Source: an archaeon
Lineage (GTDB): Archaea > Iainarchaeota > Iainarchaeia > Iainarchaeales > CSSED10-239
Length of the DNA stretch: 64,000 nt
Assembly: GCA_023230325.1 (NCBI GenBank)
Contig: JALNXN010000004.1
Coordinates: forward strand, 1 to 64,000
Direction: 5' to 3'
In this document: one piece after another, positions 15,916 to 24,375 of the stretch
Numbering within the stretch: position 1 is the stretch's first letter
Layout of the letters: the number at the start of each line of letters is the position of its first letter
Notes under the pieces: generated by a model
Seen by the model: the letters and a program-made list of their open reading frames with translations, nothing else
Database searches by the model: none
What the model was told of the DNA's origin: nothing
Made by a program: the position numbers and the translations under genes

Positions 15916-16890
15916 ATGCCTAGAAAATATAAACCAAGAGCCGGGTCAATGGCTTTTTATCCAAGAGTAAGAGCAAAATCAATTGTTCCAAAATATAAAT
16001 ATTTTTTAAATCAAGACTCTAAGGGAGAAGTAAAACCTCTTTGTTTCTTTGGAGTAAAGGTGGGTATGTCACAAGTACTTGCAAAGAATGCCCATAAAAA
16101 TTCTTCAAGCTATGGTCAAGAAATTGCAGTTCCTGTCTCTATAATTGAAACTCCTGATTTGAAGATAATTGGTGCTAGATTTTATAAGGATAATGATGTT
16201 GTCTTTGGAAAATCAACTGTAGATGAATTTATTAGTTTTGATAATCTTGTTTCTAGAAAAATAAAAGGTAAAAAATCTACAAAAAAAATTGAACTTGATA
16301 AATTTATAGAAGGTAAAGATAAAGCCTCTAACTTAACATTGATTGCATATTTGGATGAAAGTAAGACTTCTACTGGTCAAAAAAAACCAATAATTTTTGA
16401 AGTTCCACTTTCAGGCACTTACCAAGCAAAAATTGATTACTTGAAAGAAAATTTTTTAAAAACTATTTCTTTTAAAGATGTTTTTAAAATTGACACCTAT
16501 TTAGATGTAAAATCTGTAACTAAAGGACATGGTTTTACTGGTCCTGTTAAAAGATTTGGAATTAAGATTTTAAGACCAAAGGCTCAACAGATACAAAGGC
16601 ATGTTGGGTCAATTGGGCCATGGAACCCATCAACTGTAATGTACACTGTTCCAAGAGCTGGACAACATGGTTTTCACAACAGAACTACTTTTAATAAAAA
16701 GCTATTAATTGTTAGTAATGATCCAAAGATAAACCCAAAAGGTGGATTTACAAACTATGGACTTGTTAAAAACAATTATGCTGTAGTTTCTGGATCTGTT
16801 CCTGGCTCTATTAAAAGAGTTGTTGTTATTAGGGATGCTATAAGACCAAACAAAAGTAAAACAGAACTAACTGATATTAAAATAATTTGA
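15916..16890 (+). CDS. rpl3: Large subunit ribosomal protein uL3
   Basis: Core protein near the peptidyl-transferase centre and the first gene of the large cluster. The 324-residue product is the long archaeal/eukaryotic form: an N-terminal extension MPRKYKPRAGSMAFYPRVRA that enters the rRNA core, CFFGVKVGMSQVL, the VTKGHGFTGPVKRFGIKIL loop, and GQHGFHNRTTFNKK. The first residues match archaeal L3, supporting the ATG at 15916. The transcript appears leaderless. The stop slightly precedes the L4 start; spacing is 11 bases. Confidence 0.96.
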   Translation: MPRKYKPRAGSMAFYPRVRAKSIVPKYKYFLNQDSKGEVKPLCFFGVKVGMSQVLAKNAHKNSSSYGQEIAVPVSIIETPDLKIIGARFYKDNDVVFGKSTVDEFISFDNLVSRKIKGKKSTKKIELDKFIEGKDKASNLTLIAYLDESKTSTGQKKPIIFEVPLSGTYQAKIDYLKENFLKTISFKDVFKIDTYLDVKSVTKGHGFTGPVKRFGIKILRPKAQQIQRHVGSIGPWNPSTVMYTVPRAGQHGFHNRTTFNKKLLIVSNDPKINPKGGFTNYGLVKNNYAVVSGSVPGSIKRVVVIRDAIRPNKSKTELTDIKII

Positions 16891-16901
16891 GAATGATTAT
16901 T

Positions 16902-17717
16902 ATGAAAACAAATGTTTATAATTTAGAAGGGAAAATAATTAAGGAAATTGAACTTCCTACTTACTTTGAACAAATATATAGACCTGATCTGATAAAGAGA
17001 GCAGTAATATCTTCTCAAAGTAAATCTTATCAGAAAAAAGGAATCTCTCCATATTCAAACAGATTAAATACTGCTGAATACAGGGGTGTTAGAAAACCAA
17101 ACAAAATGAACGTTTCAATCAATACTGGTAAAGCAAGACTTCCAAGATTAAAAAATAGAAGTGCTTTGATGGCTGGTAGGGTTGCAGGTATCTCCCAAGC
17201 TGTTGGTGGACCAAGAGCACATCCTCCAAAGGTTGCAAAAATCTTAGTAAAAAAGATCAACTCAAAAGAAAGAACAAAAGCAATCTTGAGTGCAATTTCA
17301 GCAACTGCAAATTTAAGTTTAGTTAGTTTAAGAAGTAATTCTCTTCCAGAAAACCTAACTTTTCCAATAATTATTGATAACAAGTTTGAAAGCTTTGTAA
17401 AAACTAAAGAAGTTTTTGAACTATTAGAAAAAATTGGATTATCTGACTCTATTCTAAGAGCAAAAGAAACTAAAACAATTAGAGCAGGAAAAGGAAAGGG
17501 TAGAGGAAGAAGATATAAGAGAAGAAAAAGTATACTTGTTGTTTTAGGAGATAACAAAAATCATAAAGCAATTGGTAATCTTGAAGGTGTTGATGTTGTT
17601 TCAGCAAGACAATTATCAATCAAAGAACTTGCTCCTGGAACACATGCAGGTAGACTTACAATCTTTACAGAGAACGCAATTGAGAAATTAAATGAGAGAT
17701 TCTCTAAGGTGATTTAA
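16902..17717 (+). CDS. rpl4: Large subunit ribosomal protein uL4
   Basis: Lines the nascent-peptide exit tunnel with its long loop. The 271-residue protein has the conserved tunnel loop containing NTGKARLPRLKN, GPRAHPPKV and the Arg/Lys-rich AGKGKGRGRRYKRRKS near residue 200. ATG at 16902 is chosen because TGAT precedes it at good spacing and earlier in-frame TTG/ATG codons overlap the end of L3. It lies second in the cluster, as in other archaea. Confidence 0.94.
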   Translation: MKTNVYNLEGKIIKEIELPTYFEQIYRPDLIKRAVISSQSKSYQKKGISPYSNRLNTAEYRGVRKPNKMNVSINTGKARLPRLKNRSALMAGRVAGISQAVGGPRAHPPKVAKILVKKINSKERTKAILSAISATANLSLVSLRSNSLPENLTFPIIIDNKFESFVKTKEVFELLEKIGLSDSILRAKETKTIRAGKGKGRGRRYKRRKSILVVLGDNKNHKAIGNLEGVDVVSARQLSIKELAPGTHAGRLTIFTENAIEKLNERFSKVI

Positions 17718-17718
17718 A

Positions 17719-17994
17719 ATGGTTTCAAAAAAATTAGAATTTTATGATGTTGTAGAATATCCTGTGATTACAGAAAAAGCAGTTGACTTGATATCTACAG
17801 CTAACAGATTAACTTTTATAGTAAATAAGAAAGCTAATAAGAAAGAAATTAAAGAAGCAGTTGAGAAAATGTATGCTGTTAAGGTAAAGTCAGTAAATGT
17901 TTTACTTGACAGAAAAAATAGAAAAAAAGCACTAGTAACTCTTGCTAAGACTTCTAATGCTCAAGATGTAGCAAACAAATTAGGAGTATTATAA
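17719..17994 (+). CDS. rpl23: Large subunit ribosomal protein uL23
   Basis: Sits at the tunnel exit where SRP and the translocon dock. The 91-residue product shows VEYPVITEKAVDLI, LTFIVNKKANKKEIKEAVE and KVKSVNVLL, the usual family landmarks, and is close to normal archaeal length. The start has a GGTGAT signal (17709-17714) overlapping the end of L4. Confidence 0.94.
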   Translation: MVSKKLEFYDVVEYPVITEKAVDLISTANRLTFIVNKKANKKEIKEAVEKMYAVKVKSVNVLLDRKNRKKALVTLAKTSNAQDVANKLGVL

Positions 17995-18017
17995 ATTTAT
18001 AAATTAAGGTTTTTGTT

Positions 18018-18722
18018 ATGGGAAGAAGACTAAAATCACAAAGAAGGGGAAAGGGTTCTCCAAAATATAAAGCAACACTTAATGCCAAAGTAGATATTAG
18101 ATATTCACAATATGAGGGACTAGTAAAAGGTCAAGTTATTGAATTGTACACAGATCCAATCAGGTCTGCTCCTGTTGCAAAAGTTCTTTTAAGTGATGGT
18201 ACTTTTGAAAATTTAGTTTGTGCAAATGGAATTAAGACTGGAGACAAGGTTGAGTTTGGAAGAGGTGCTGCCCAAAGAGTTGGTAATGTTTTATTTTTAG
18301 ATGAAATCTCCCCAGGAACACAAATCTTTAATATTGAAAGAAATTTTGGAGATGGTGGAAAATTTATAAGAGCAACTGGTGGTTCTGCAACTTTAGTTAG
18401 TAGAAAAGATAAAGTTCTTGTAAAAATGGCATCAGGAAAAATAAAGTCCTTTCCATTAAATGCAAGAGCAACTATTGGTTTTGTTGCAGCATCAGGAAGA
18501 ACAAGTAAACCATTTGTTACTGCTGGAAATAAGTTCCATGCTATGAAAGCTAAAGGTAAACCTTATCCAAGAGTTAGAGGAGTTGCTATGAATCCTGTTG
18601 ACCACCCATTTGGTGGATTTCAACATCATGTTGGGCATTCTAAGTCTACTTCAAGACATGCTCCTTCAGGTAGAAAAGTAGGTGCAATAGCATCAACAAG
18701 AACTGGTAGAAAGAAGAAATAA
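18018..18722 (+). CDS. rpl2: Large subunit ribosomal protein uL2
   Basis: Central 50S protein needed for subunit association and peptidyl transfer. The 234-residue archaeal form starts MGRRLKSQRRGKGSPKYKA and contains the C-terminal core RVRGVAMNPVDHPFGGFQHH, including the conserved histidine-rich loop, followed by a basic end. Length and ends match archaeal L2. It precedes S19, the conserved order. Confidence 0.96.
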   Translation: MGRRLKSQRRGKGSPKYKATLNAKVDIRYSQYEGLVKGQVIELYTDPIRSAPVAKVLLSDGTFENLVCANGIKTGDKVEFGRGAAQRVGNVLFLDEISPGTQIFNIERNFGDGGKFIRATGGSATLVSRKDKVLVKMASGKIKSFPLNARATIGFVAASGRTSKPFVTAGNKFHAMKAKGKPYPRVRGVAMNPVDHPFGGFQHHVGHSKSTSRHAPSGRKVGAIASTRTGRKKK

Positions 18723-18735
18723 TGTGATATTAGTT

Positions 18736-19125
18736 ATGGATGAAAATACAGATTTTAGATATAGAGGAAAAACCTTAGAAGAACTAAAGAAAATGTCTTT
18801 AAAGGAATTTTCTGAACTAACAAACTCAAGAGCTAAAAGAAATTTAAAAAGAAATGAAAGTGATCCTTTTTATCAAAGAATTGAAAAAGATTTACAAAAT
18901 CACAAGACTATAAGGACTCATAAAAGAGACACTATAGTTACTCCTAAGATGGTTGACAAAACCATCTATGTGTATAGTGGTAAAGAGTTTAAACCAGTTG
19001 TTATTATGCCTGAGATGATTGGACATTATTTAGGTGAATTTGTATTAACTAGAAAAAGATTAACACACGGAAAAGCAGGTATTGGTGCTACAAAATCAAG
19101 TACTGCTATAAGTGAAAGAAAGTAA
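18736..19125 (+). CDS. rps19: Small subunit ribosomal protein uS19
   Basis: Located in the 30S head, contacting the A-site tRNA side. The 129-residue product begins MDENTDFRYRGKTLEELKK, has the archaeal N-terminal extension, and carries the conserved core VYSGKEFKPVVIMPEMIGHYLGEF split over two strands, then FVLTRKRLTHGKAGIGATKSS. ATG 18736 is preferred; GTGAT at 18724-18728 is its ribosome binding site, although its GTG is in frame. Confidence 0.94.
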   Translation: MDENTDFRYRGKTLEELKKMSLKEFSELTNSRAKRNLKRNESDPFYQRIEKDLQNHKTIRTHKRDTIVTPKMVDKTIYVYSGKEFKPVVIMPEMIGHYLGEFVLTRKRLTHGKAGIGATKSSTAISERK

Positions 19126-19139
19126 AGCGGTAGAATATT

Positions 19140-19610
19140 ATGACTACAATAAATTATAATTTTCAAAAAAAAGTTGATGAAAAAAGAATTGCAAAAGCAT
19201 ACAAGTCTAATGCAAAGATCTCTACAAAATATTCTGTAGAATTTTGTAATTACTTTAATGGTATGATGTTGTCTAAAGCTATAAAAATTGCAAACGACAT
19301 TAAAGAGAAAAAAGACTTTTTACCATTAGTAAAATATAGATTAAAAGTTGCTCATAGAAAAGGGCAAACAAAAAGATTTACTCCAACTGGTAGATGGCCA
19401 ATCAATGTAGCAAAAGAGGTTGGTTTACTTTTAGAAGACGTAAAGTCTAATGCTGAGGATAAAAATTTAGATGTTACTAAATTAAGAATAATCCACATGT
19501 ATGCAAATTTAGGACTTACAAGAAGAAAAACTCAACCACAAGGAAGAATTGGCGGAAAACAAAGAGAATCAAAGTCTACAAACATTGAAGTTATTGTTCT
19601 GGAGGAATAA
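19140..19610 (+). CDS. rpl22: Large subunit ribosomal protein uL22
   Basis: Forms part of the exit tunnel constriction. The 156-residue product shows the archaeal pattern with VAHRKGQTKRFTPTGRWP in the first half and the C-terminal tunnel hairpin LGLTRRKTQPQGRIGGKQRE. The start ATG follows a GCGGT sequence, a weak ribosome binding site. It stands between S19 and S3 as expected. Confidence 0.93.
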   Translation: MTTINYNFQKKVDEKRIAKAYKSNAKISTKYSVEFCNYFNGMMLSKAIKIANDIKEKKDFLPLVKYRLKVAHRKGQTKRFTPTGRWPINVAKEVGLLLEDVKSNAEDKNLDVTKLRIIHMYANLGLTRRKTQPQGRIGGKQRESKSTNIEVIVLEE

Positions 19611-19613
19611 GCT

Positions 19614-20498
19614 GTGAAGGAAAATATTTTTATTAAAGATAAACTTAAAAAGATATCAATTGCAAACTACCTTAAAAAGAAATTAAAATCTGCAGGATTT
19701 ATTGATGTGGATATTTTAAAAACTTCATTCCATACAAGAGTAATTATTTATGCTTTAAAACCAGGATTTATAATTGGAAAGAAAGGTTCAAACATTAGAG
19801 CACTTACAGATGATTTAGAAAAAGAATTTGGATTTAATAAAGTGCATATAGAGATTGGAGAAATCCCAAACAAAAATTTAGATCCAAAAGTTATTATGGA
19901 ATCAATTCAGTCAAATATTGCTAGAGGCATGACTTGGAAGAGTGTTGTTTATGGGGCTTTAAGACAAATTAAAGAAGCTGGAGCAATTGGGGCTGAAATT
20001 ATTGCAAAGGGAAACACTTCTGGAAAAGGGCAGAGAAAAAGAAAATCTCGTTTCTTTTTTGGGTACTTAAAAAAAGCTGGAGATCAAAAGGACTTGGTGT
20101 CTATTGAGAAAAGAACAACCTTCCCTAGTCTTGGAACAATTGGGATAACTTTAAGAATTGTTAATCCAAACGTTTTGTTTAGTGACAAGGTAGATGTTTC
20201 TGCTCTAGCAAAAGATTTTAAAATAAGAATGGAAGAAGAAGAACTAGAGAAAACAAAAGTTTCTGCAGAGAAGTCTGATGACAAGAAAGTTATAAAAGAA
20301 AAGTCTGATGAGAAAAAGACAGATGACAAGAAAGTTATAAAAGAAAAGTCTGATGAGAAAAAGACAGATGACAAGAAAGTTATAAAAGAAAAGTCTGATG
20401 AGAAAAAGACAGATGACAAGAAAGTTATAAAAGAAAAGCTAGAAAAGAAGATAATAAAAGAAAAAACTTCTTCAGAAACAGAAGAAGCTACAAAGTGA
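19614..20498 (+). CDS. rps3: Small subunit ribosomal protein uS3 with repetitive lysine-rich tail
   Basis: Binds the 30S head near the mRNA entrance; has a KH domain. The 294-residue product contains the KH motif (FIIGKKGSNIRALTDDLEKEF, around residues 55-75, split here from IIYALKPG) and the C-terminal domain ending near residue 200 with GTIGITLRIVNPNV. The last 80 or so residues are a Lys/Asp/Glu tail made of three perfect 15-residue repeats. GTG at 19614 is the start; GGAGGA lies 8 bases upstream. Confidence 0.94.
   Translation: MKENIFIKDKLKKISIANYLKKKLKSAGFIDVDILKTSFHTRVIIYALKPGFIIGKKGSNIRALTDDLEKEFGFNKVHIEIGEIPNKNLDPKVIMESIQSNIARGMTWKSVVYGALRQIKEAGAIGAEIIAKGNTSGKGQRKRKSRFFFGYLKKAGDQKDLVSIEKRTTFPSLGTIGITLRIVNPNVLFSDKVDVSALAKDFKIRMEEEELEKTKVSAEKSDDKKVIKEKSDEKKTDDKKVIKEKSDEKKTDDKKVIKEKSDEKKTDDKKVIKEKLEKKIIKEKTSSETEEATK
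20281..20438 (+). repeat. Three perfect 45-bp tandem repeats in the S3 tail
   Basis: Identical 45-base units begin at 20281, 20326 and 20371, followed by a partial fourth copy of 23 bases at 20416. Each encodes 15 residues (core KKVIKEKSDEKKTDD). Perfect identity at DNA level points to recent expansion, and the frame is preserved. Confidence 0.92.
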
Positions 20499-20504
20499 TT
20501 GTAA

Positions 20505-20732
20505 ATGGTTAAAAAGAAAGAAGTTACTTTAAATTCAATAGAAACAATTGATCAAAGAATACAAGAATTAAAATTAGAACTTGCAAAGTACAAAGGTATG
20601 CTTGTATCTAAAACAAAAGTAAATAATACTTCTAAAAAAGGTGTTATGAAAAAAGAAATTGCTAGACTTTTAACTAAAAAAAATCAATTAAGAGAAAAAG
20701 AAATAATTAAAACCTTGGAGGGTAGAAAATAA
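20505..20732 (+). CDS. rpl29: Large subunit ribosomal protein uL29
   Basis: Two-helix protein at the tunnel exit next to L23. The 75-residue product has ETIDQRIQELKLELAKYKGM as first helix and KKEIARLLTKKNQL as second, the family pattern. The start follows GTGATTGTAA. It is located between S3 and aIF1, the conserved archaeal position. Confidence 0.9.
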   Translation: MVKKKEVTLNSIETIDQRIQELKLELAKYKGMLVSKTKVNNTSKKGVMKKEIARLLTKKNQLREKEIIKTLEGRK

Positions 20733-20734
20733 TT

Positions 20735-21037
20735 ATGAAAGACATAAGTGCTGTTAGTCATCTTTCAAAAGACATTTTTGATCTAAACACAATTTCAAAA
20801 GAATCTCAACAAATAAAAGTTCGTGTTGAAAGAAAAAAGTTCAAAAAATTTGCAATAATAATTTCAGGATTTAATTCCGAAAGTGATGCAAAAGATGTTG
20901 AAAAATATTTAAAAAAGAAATTAGCTTGTGGCGGAACTACAAAAAACAAGACTGTAGAAATTCAAAGCAACAATAAAGACAAGGTAAAAGAATTGCTTAT
21001 ACTCAAAGGATATCAAAAGGAGTTAATTGATGCTTAA
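20735..21037 (+). CDS. sui1: Translation initiation factor aIF1 (SUI1 family)
   Basis: Secures start-codon fidelity on the 30S subunit. The 100-residue protein shows the SUI1 core IKVRVERKKFKKFAIIISGF, the segment KDVEKYLKKKLACGGTTK with the conserved CGGT loop, and the IQSNNKDKVKELLILKGY C-terminal strand and helix. It lies 2 bases after L29 and overlaps the Rpp29 start, in the usual archaeal order L29-aIF1-Rpp29-S17. Confidence 0.94.
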   Translation: MKDISAVSHLSKDIFDLNTISKESQQIKVRVERKKFKKFAIIISGFNSESDAKDVEKYLKKKLACGGTTKNKTVEIQSNNKDKVKELLILKGYQKELIDA

Positions 21038-21221
21038 AGTTAGTAATATTAATTTGATTGGGAAAAAAATAAAAATAATAAATTCAAGTGACCCAACAAA
21101 AAATGACTTAAAAGGGATTGTGATTTTTGAAACAAAGAATAATTTGGTTTTAAGAAAAAAAGATTTAAAAATAATTAAGATTAGAAAATCAGAAATTATT
21201 AAAAATAAAATTTATATGTGA
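21030..21221 (+). CDS. rnp1: RNase P protein component 1 (Rpp29/Pop4)
   Basis: Protein subunit of archaeal RNase P, which matures tRNA 5' ends. The short 63-residue chain keeps the Sm-like core: NLIGKKIKIINSSDPTKNDL, KGIVIFETKNNLVLR and the basic IIKIRKSEIIKN end. Most archaeal homologues are about 90-100 residues, so the flanking helices are reduced. ATG 21030 follows AAGGAG (21017-21022). The stop TGA forms part of the GTGAT signal for S17, showing translational coupling. Confidence 0.85.
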   Translation: MLKVSNINLIGKKIKIINSSDPTKNDLKGIVIFETKNNLVLRKKDLKIIKIRKSEIIKNKIYM

Positions 21222-21226
21222 TTTTT

Positions 21227-21628
21227 ATGACAAAAAATGATTTTAAAGATATTTCAACAAAACATAGTGTTAGAGGAAAATTAATAGAAGGCAAGATTAT
21301 TAAAATGAAATCTAAAAAGACTGCCCATATTGAAATTACTAGAACTAAATTTATTCCAAAATATGAAAGATATTTAGTTAAGAAAAGTAAGTTTGCAGTT
21401 CATGTGCCTGAAGATATTGATGTTTCTGTTAATGATGTAGTTTTGTGTGGAGAAACAAAAAAAATAAGTAAAACAAAATCAATGATTATTATTAAAAAAA
21501 TAGACAAAGCTTCAACAAACAAAGCTTCAACAAACAAAGCTTCAACAAACAAAGCTTCAACAAACAAAATTATAAAAGATGAAGAAGTTCTAGTACCAAC
21601 TGATGGTGATTTAAATGAAACAAATTAG
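21227..21628 (+). CDS. rps17: Small subunit ribosomal protein uS17 with ASTNK-repeat tail
   Basis: 30S body protein with an OB fold. The 133-residue product has the family segments HSVRGKLIEGKIIKMKSKKT, KYERYLVKKSKFAVHVPEDI and NDVVLCGETKKISKTKS. After the OB fold comes an unusual tail of four ASTNK units and an acidic end. ATG 21227 is chosen; GTGAT (21218-21222) is the ribosome binding site. Its last 14 bases overlap the L14 gene. Confidence 0.93.
   Translation: MTKNDFKDISTKHSVRGKLIEGKIIKMKSKKTAHIEITRTKFIPKYERYLVKKSKFAVHVPEDIDVSVNDVVLCGETKKISKTKSMIIIKKIDKASTNKASTNKASTNKASTNKIIKDEEVLVPTDGDLNETN
21506..21565 (+). repeat. Four perfect 15-bp tandem repeats in the S17 tail
   Basis: The unit aaagcttcaacaaac occurs four times without change (starts 21506, 21521, 21536, 21551) and encodes KASTN repeats in frame. 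It lies just before the sequence that holds the L14 ribosome binding site. Confidence 0.92.
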
Positions 21629-22013
21629 TGCAAACCCAACAAAAGGAATAGTAACAAAAACAAGATGCTTTTGCACAGATAATAGCGGTGCAAAAATGGT
21701 GGAGATTATTTCTGTATTAAATATTAAAACTAGAAGAAGACAAATTCCTTCAGCAGGCATCGCTTCATTAGTAAATGTTGTAGTTAAGAAAGGAAGTCCA
21801 TCTATGAAAAAGAAAGTAGAAAAAGCAGTAATTGTAAGAGTTAAAAAGGAATACAGACGAAAAAATGGTGTAAGAATTTGTTTTGAAGACAATGCTGTAG
21901 TTTTAACTGATGCAAAGGGATTTCCTAAAGCTTCAGAAGTAAAGGGTTGTGTTGCAAAAGAAGTTGGAGAAAGATTTCCAAAAATTGCTGGTTTAGCTTC
22001 TGCAGTAATTTAA
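21615..22013 (+). CDS. rpl14: Large subunit ribosomal protein uL14
   Basis: 50S interface protein, contacting L19-equivalent and 30S. The 132-residue product has CTDNSGAKMVEIISVL, GIASLVNVVVKKGSPSMKKK, VIVRVKKEYRRKNGVRICFEDNAVVL split across strands, and the end KVGERFPKIAGLASAVI-like sequence. GGTGAT at 21604-21609 precedes the ATG. The gene overlaps the end of S17 by 14 bases. Confidence 0.95.
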   Translation: MKQISANPTKGIVTKTRCFCTDNSGAKMVEIISVLNIKTRRRQIPSAGIASLVNVVVKKGSPSMKKKVEKAVIVRVKKEYRRKNGVRICFEDNAVVLTDAKGFPKASEVKGCVAKEVGERFPKIAGLASAVI

Positions 22014-22105
22014 AAGTTATAAAGAATAAATTATAGTAAAATAAATTATAAATTAAAAAAATTAAAAAAAAATAAAAAAATTAAAAATTGAAAATTTGAT
22101 TTAAG

Positions 22106-22483
22106 ATGGATGCAAAAACAAAAAAACCAAATAAACAAAGAAAAAGAATGTATCAAAGTGCACTTCATAAAAAACGAAAATTATTAGTTGCACCAATAGA
22201 TAAGAACATTCAAAAAGAAGTTAATAAAAAAAGTATAGCCATTAGAAAAGGCGATACTGTAAAAGTTATGGTTGGAAATCATAAAGGTAAGTCTGGAAAA
22301 GTAGAGGTTGTTGATTATACAAAAGTAAAAGTATACATCAAAGACATTAAAACAAAAAATACTAGAGGACAAGAGAAGTTAATACCATTTACTGCATCCA
22401 ATCTAATGTTAACTAATGTTATTTTAGATGATTCAAAAAGAATAAAAGAAAAAAAAACAAAAACACCAAAAGTTGATAATTAA
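22106..22483 (+). CDS. rpl24: Large subunit ribosomal protein uL24
   Basis: Early assembly protein of the 50S subunit. The 125-residue archaeal/eukaryotic form starts with a basic segment (KPNKQRKRMYQSALHKKRK) and contains the KOW motif IRKGDTVKVMVGNHKGKSGK, then IPFTASNLMLTNV. The C-terminal Lys/Thr tail is short. It is preceded by a 92-base A/T-only-like spacer with simple repeats and followed 12 bases later by S4e. Confidence 0.94.
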   Translation: MDAKTKKPNKQRKRMYQSALHKKRKLLVAPIDKNIQKEVNKKSIAIRKGDTVKVMVGNHKGKSGKVEVVDYTKVKVYIKDIKTKNTRGQEKLIPFTASNLMLTNVILDDSKRIKEKKTKTPKVDN

Positions 22484-22495
22484 GGTGAATAAGAA

Positions 22496-23185
22496 ATGGC
22501 TAGTAAAGGCGAAACAAAATGTTTGAAAATTAATAATGCTTCTGCAATAACTGATGTAAAGAAAACAAAAAGATTTGTATATAAACCTAAACCAGGTAAA
22601 CATACAGGAGAAACCACAATCTCAATTGGTTTTGTTTTAAAAAATTTACTTAATCTTGCAGACAATACAAGAGAAGTTAAATACATAATCAACAATGGAG
22701 AGGTAATTGTTGATAAAAGAAAAGTAAAAGATCATAGATTACCAGTTGGTATCTTTGACATTATAGAAATTCCAAAATTAGATAAAGCTTACAAAGTATA
22801 TTATGGTTTTAATGGTGCTTACTATCTAAAAGAGATTGACAAAAATGAAGCGAAATTTAAAGTCTGTAAAATAATTTCAAAAAAAATAATTTCAAAAAAT
22901 AATATTCAATTAGTAACAAATGAAGGTAGAGTGTTAATAACAACAAACCTTGCCTACAAGCCAAAAGCTACAATCAAGTTAGATTTAGAGGAAGGTATTA
23001 TAAAAGAATACTTCCCTTTAGAAGTTGGCAGAGATGTCTTTGTAATTGGTGGAAAGCACATTGGTTCTGTTGCAAAGATTGAAGAAATAAAACTAAGCAC
23101 AATGAGAAGACCAATGTTAATTAAATTAAAACAAGATGGCGTAGATTTTGAAACAATCGAAAAAAATATAATTGTAATTAATTAG
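22496..23185 (+). CDS. rps4e: Small subunit ribosomal protein eS4
   Basis: Archaeal/eukaryotic-specific 30S body protein. The 229-residue product has an S4-like RNA-binding segment (REVKYIINNGEVIVDKRKVK, about 60-80), the central GIFDIIEIPK block and a KOW-like C-terminal domain with VFVIGGKHIGSVAKIEEI. GGTGA precedes the ATG. It sits between L24 and L5 as in other archaea. Confidence 0.94.
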   Translation: MASKGETKCLKINNASAITDVKKTKRFVYKPKPGKHTGETTISIGFVLKNLLNLADNTREVKYIINNGEVIVDKRKVKDHRLPVGIFDIIEIPKLDKAYKVYYGFNGAYYLKEIDKNEAKFKVCKIISKKIISKNNIQLVTNEGRVLITTNLAYKPKATIKLDLEEGIIKEYFPLEVGRDVFVIGGKHIGSVAKIEEIKLSTMRRPMLIKLKQDGVDFETIEKNIIVIN

Positions 23186-23193
23186 TGATTTGT

Positions 23194-23730
23194 ATGTCTG
23201 ATGAAAAAATAATAAATAAAAAAGATAACCCAATGAAAGAAATTTTTGTAGATAAAGTTACTGTAAACATTGGTGTTGGAGAGTCTGGTATAGAGCTAGA
23301 AAAAGCTGTAAAAATCTTAGCATTAGTAACTAAAAAACCAGTTGTAAAAACAGTTTGTAAAGTTAAGCTTCCAACTTGGGGAATTAGACCAGGGCTGCCT
23401 ATTGGTTGTAAAGCTATTCTTAGAGATCAAGATGCATTAGACTTTATTACACTTACTTTAAAAGCAAAGAAAAATAAAATTAAAAGAAAATCATTTAGTG
23501 TTGATGGAAATTTCTCCTACGGAATACATGAATACTTAGATGTTCCTGGAATCAAATATGATCCTGATATTGGAATAAGAGGTTTTGATATTACTGTGAA
23601 CTTAAAAAGAAGAGGTTATAGAGTAAAATTAAGAAAATATAATAACTCTAAAATAGGTAAGAATCAAAAAATTACAAAAGAAGATGCAATTAAGTTTGCA
23701 CAAGAAAAGTTAAAGGTTGTGGTTGAATGA
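23194..23730 (+). CDS. rpl5: Large subunit ribosomal protein uL5
   Basis: Binds 5S rRNA in the central protuberance. The 178-residue product contains [58 protein letters not shown] and [19 protein letters not shown], all family hallmarks. ATG 23194 is preferred with GTGAT at 23185-23189 as ribosome binding site. The stop overlaps the S14 start (ATGA). Confidence 0.95.
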   Translation: MSDEKIINKKDNPMKEIFVDKVTVNIGVGESGIELEKAVKILALVTKKPVVKTVCKVKLPTWGIRPGLPIGCKAILRDQDALDFITLTLKAKKNKIKRKSFSVDGNFSYGIHEYLDVPGIKYDPDIGIRGFDITVNLKRRGYRVKLRKYNNSKIGKNQKITKEDAIKFAQEKLKVVVE

Positions 23731-23921
23731 CTACAAATGATGTAAAAAAAATAAAGAAACCTAAAGTGGTTTTAAGCAAAACTAGTAAAGAATTAAAAAG
23801 AAGTAGAGTTTGTAAATTCTGCGGAACACAAAGAGGACTTATTAGAAAGTATAATCTATATATTTGTAGAAGATGCTTTAATGATTATGCTGCTGAATTA
23901 GGTTTTAAAAAATATGATTAA
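23727..23921 (+). CDS. rps14: Small subunit ribosomal protein uS14, zinc form
   Basis: 30S head protein. The 64-residue product has [26 protein letters not shown] zinc ligands arranged as two CxxC pairs separated by 14 residues, and the conserved [17 protein letters not shown] end. A Lys-rich N-terminal extension of about 20 residues is longer than in most archaeal S14 (about 50-56 aa). It overlaps L5 by four bases, implying coupled translation. Confidence 0.94.
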   Translation: MTTNDVKKIKKPKVVLSKTSKELKRSRVCKFCGTQRGLIRKYNLYICRRCFNDYAAELGFKKYD

Positions 23922-23946
23922 ATTAATATGGACATTAGGTGAGTAG

Positions 23947-24336
23947 ATGAGTTTAAATGATCCAATTGCTGATGCTTTAAATAATATAAACAATGCGGAA
24001 AACGTGGCTAAAAGAACATGTTCTTTAAACCATTCAAAGATGCTTGAGAATATTATTAAAGTTCTTGTAGATCAAGGATATATTAACAACTATAAGGTAC
24101 TAGATAGAAAACCACATAAAAAATTAATAGTTTATTTAGGTGGAAAAATAAATAAGTGTAAAGCAATTAAACCAAGGTTTGCTGTAAAACACTTTGATTT
24201 TGAAAAGTTTGAAAAATCTTATTTGATTTCTAGAGACGTAGGTGTTATTGTGGTGAGTACAACCAGTGGAATAATGGTTCACAAAGATGCTAAGCAACAA
24301 AAACTAGGTGGAAGATTAATTGCTTATGTTTATTAA
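23947..24336 (+). CDS. rps8: Small subunit ribosomal protein uS8
   Basis: Central-domain 16S rRNA binder. The 129-residue product shows DPIADALNNINNAENVAKRT, the YINNYKVLDR segment, KPRFAVKHFDFEKFEK and the end DVGVIVVSTTSGIMVHKDAK followed by GGRLIAYVY. GGTGAG lies just before the ATG at 23947. Length and order are typical for archaea. Confidence 0.95.
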   Translation: MSLNDPIADALNNINNAENVAKRTCSLNHSKMLENIIKVLVDQGYINNYKVLDRKPHKKLIVYLGGKINKCKAIKPRFAVKHFDFEKFEKSYLISRDVGVIVVSTTSGIMVHKDAKQQKLGGRLIAYVY

Positions 24337-24375
24337 AAATAAGTTTTTAATTTTTAAATTATAAATGTGATGTTT

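Noticed and set aside
20084..20419. Minus-strand frame opposite the S3 tail
   Set aside because: Its Ser/Phe repeats are the mirror of the lysine-rich tandem repeat in S3.
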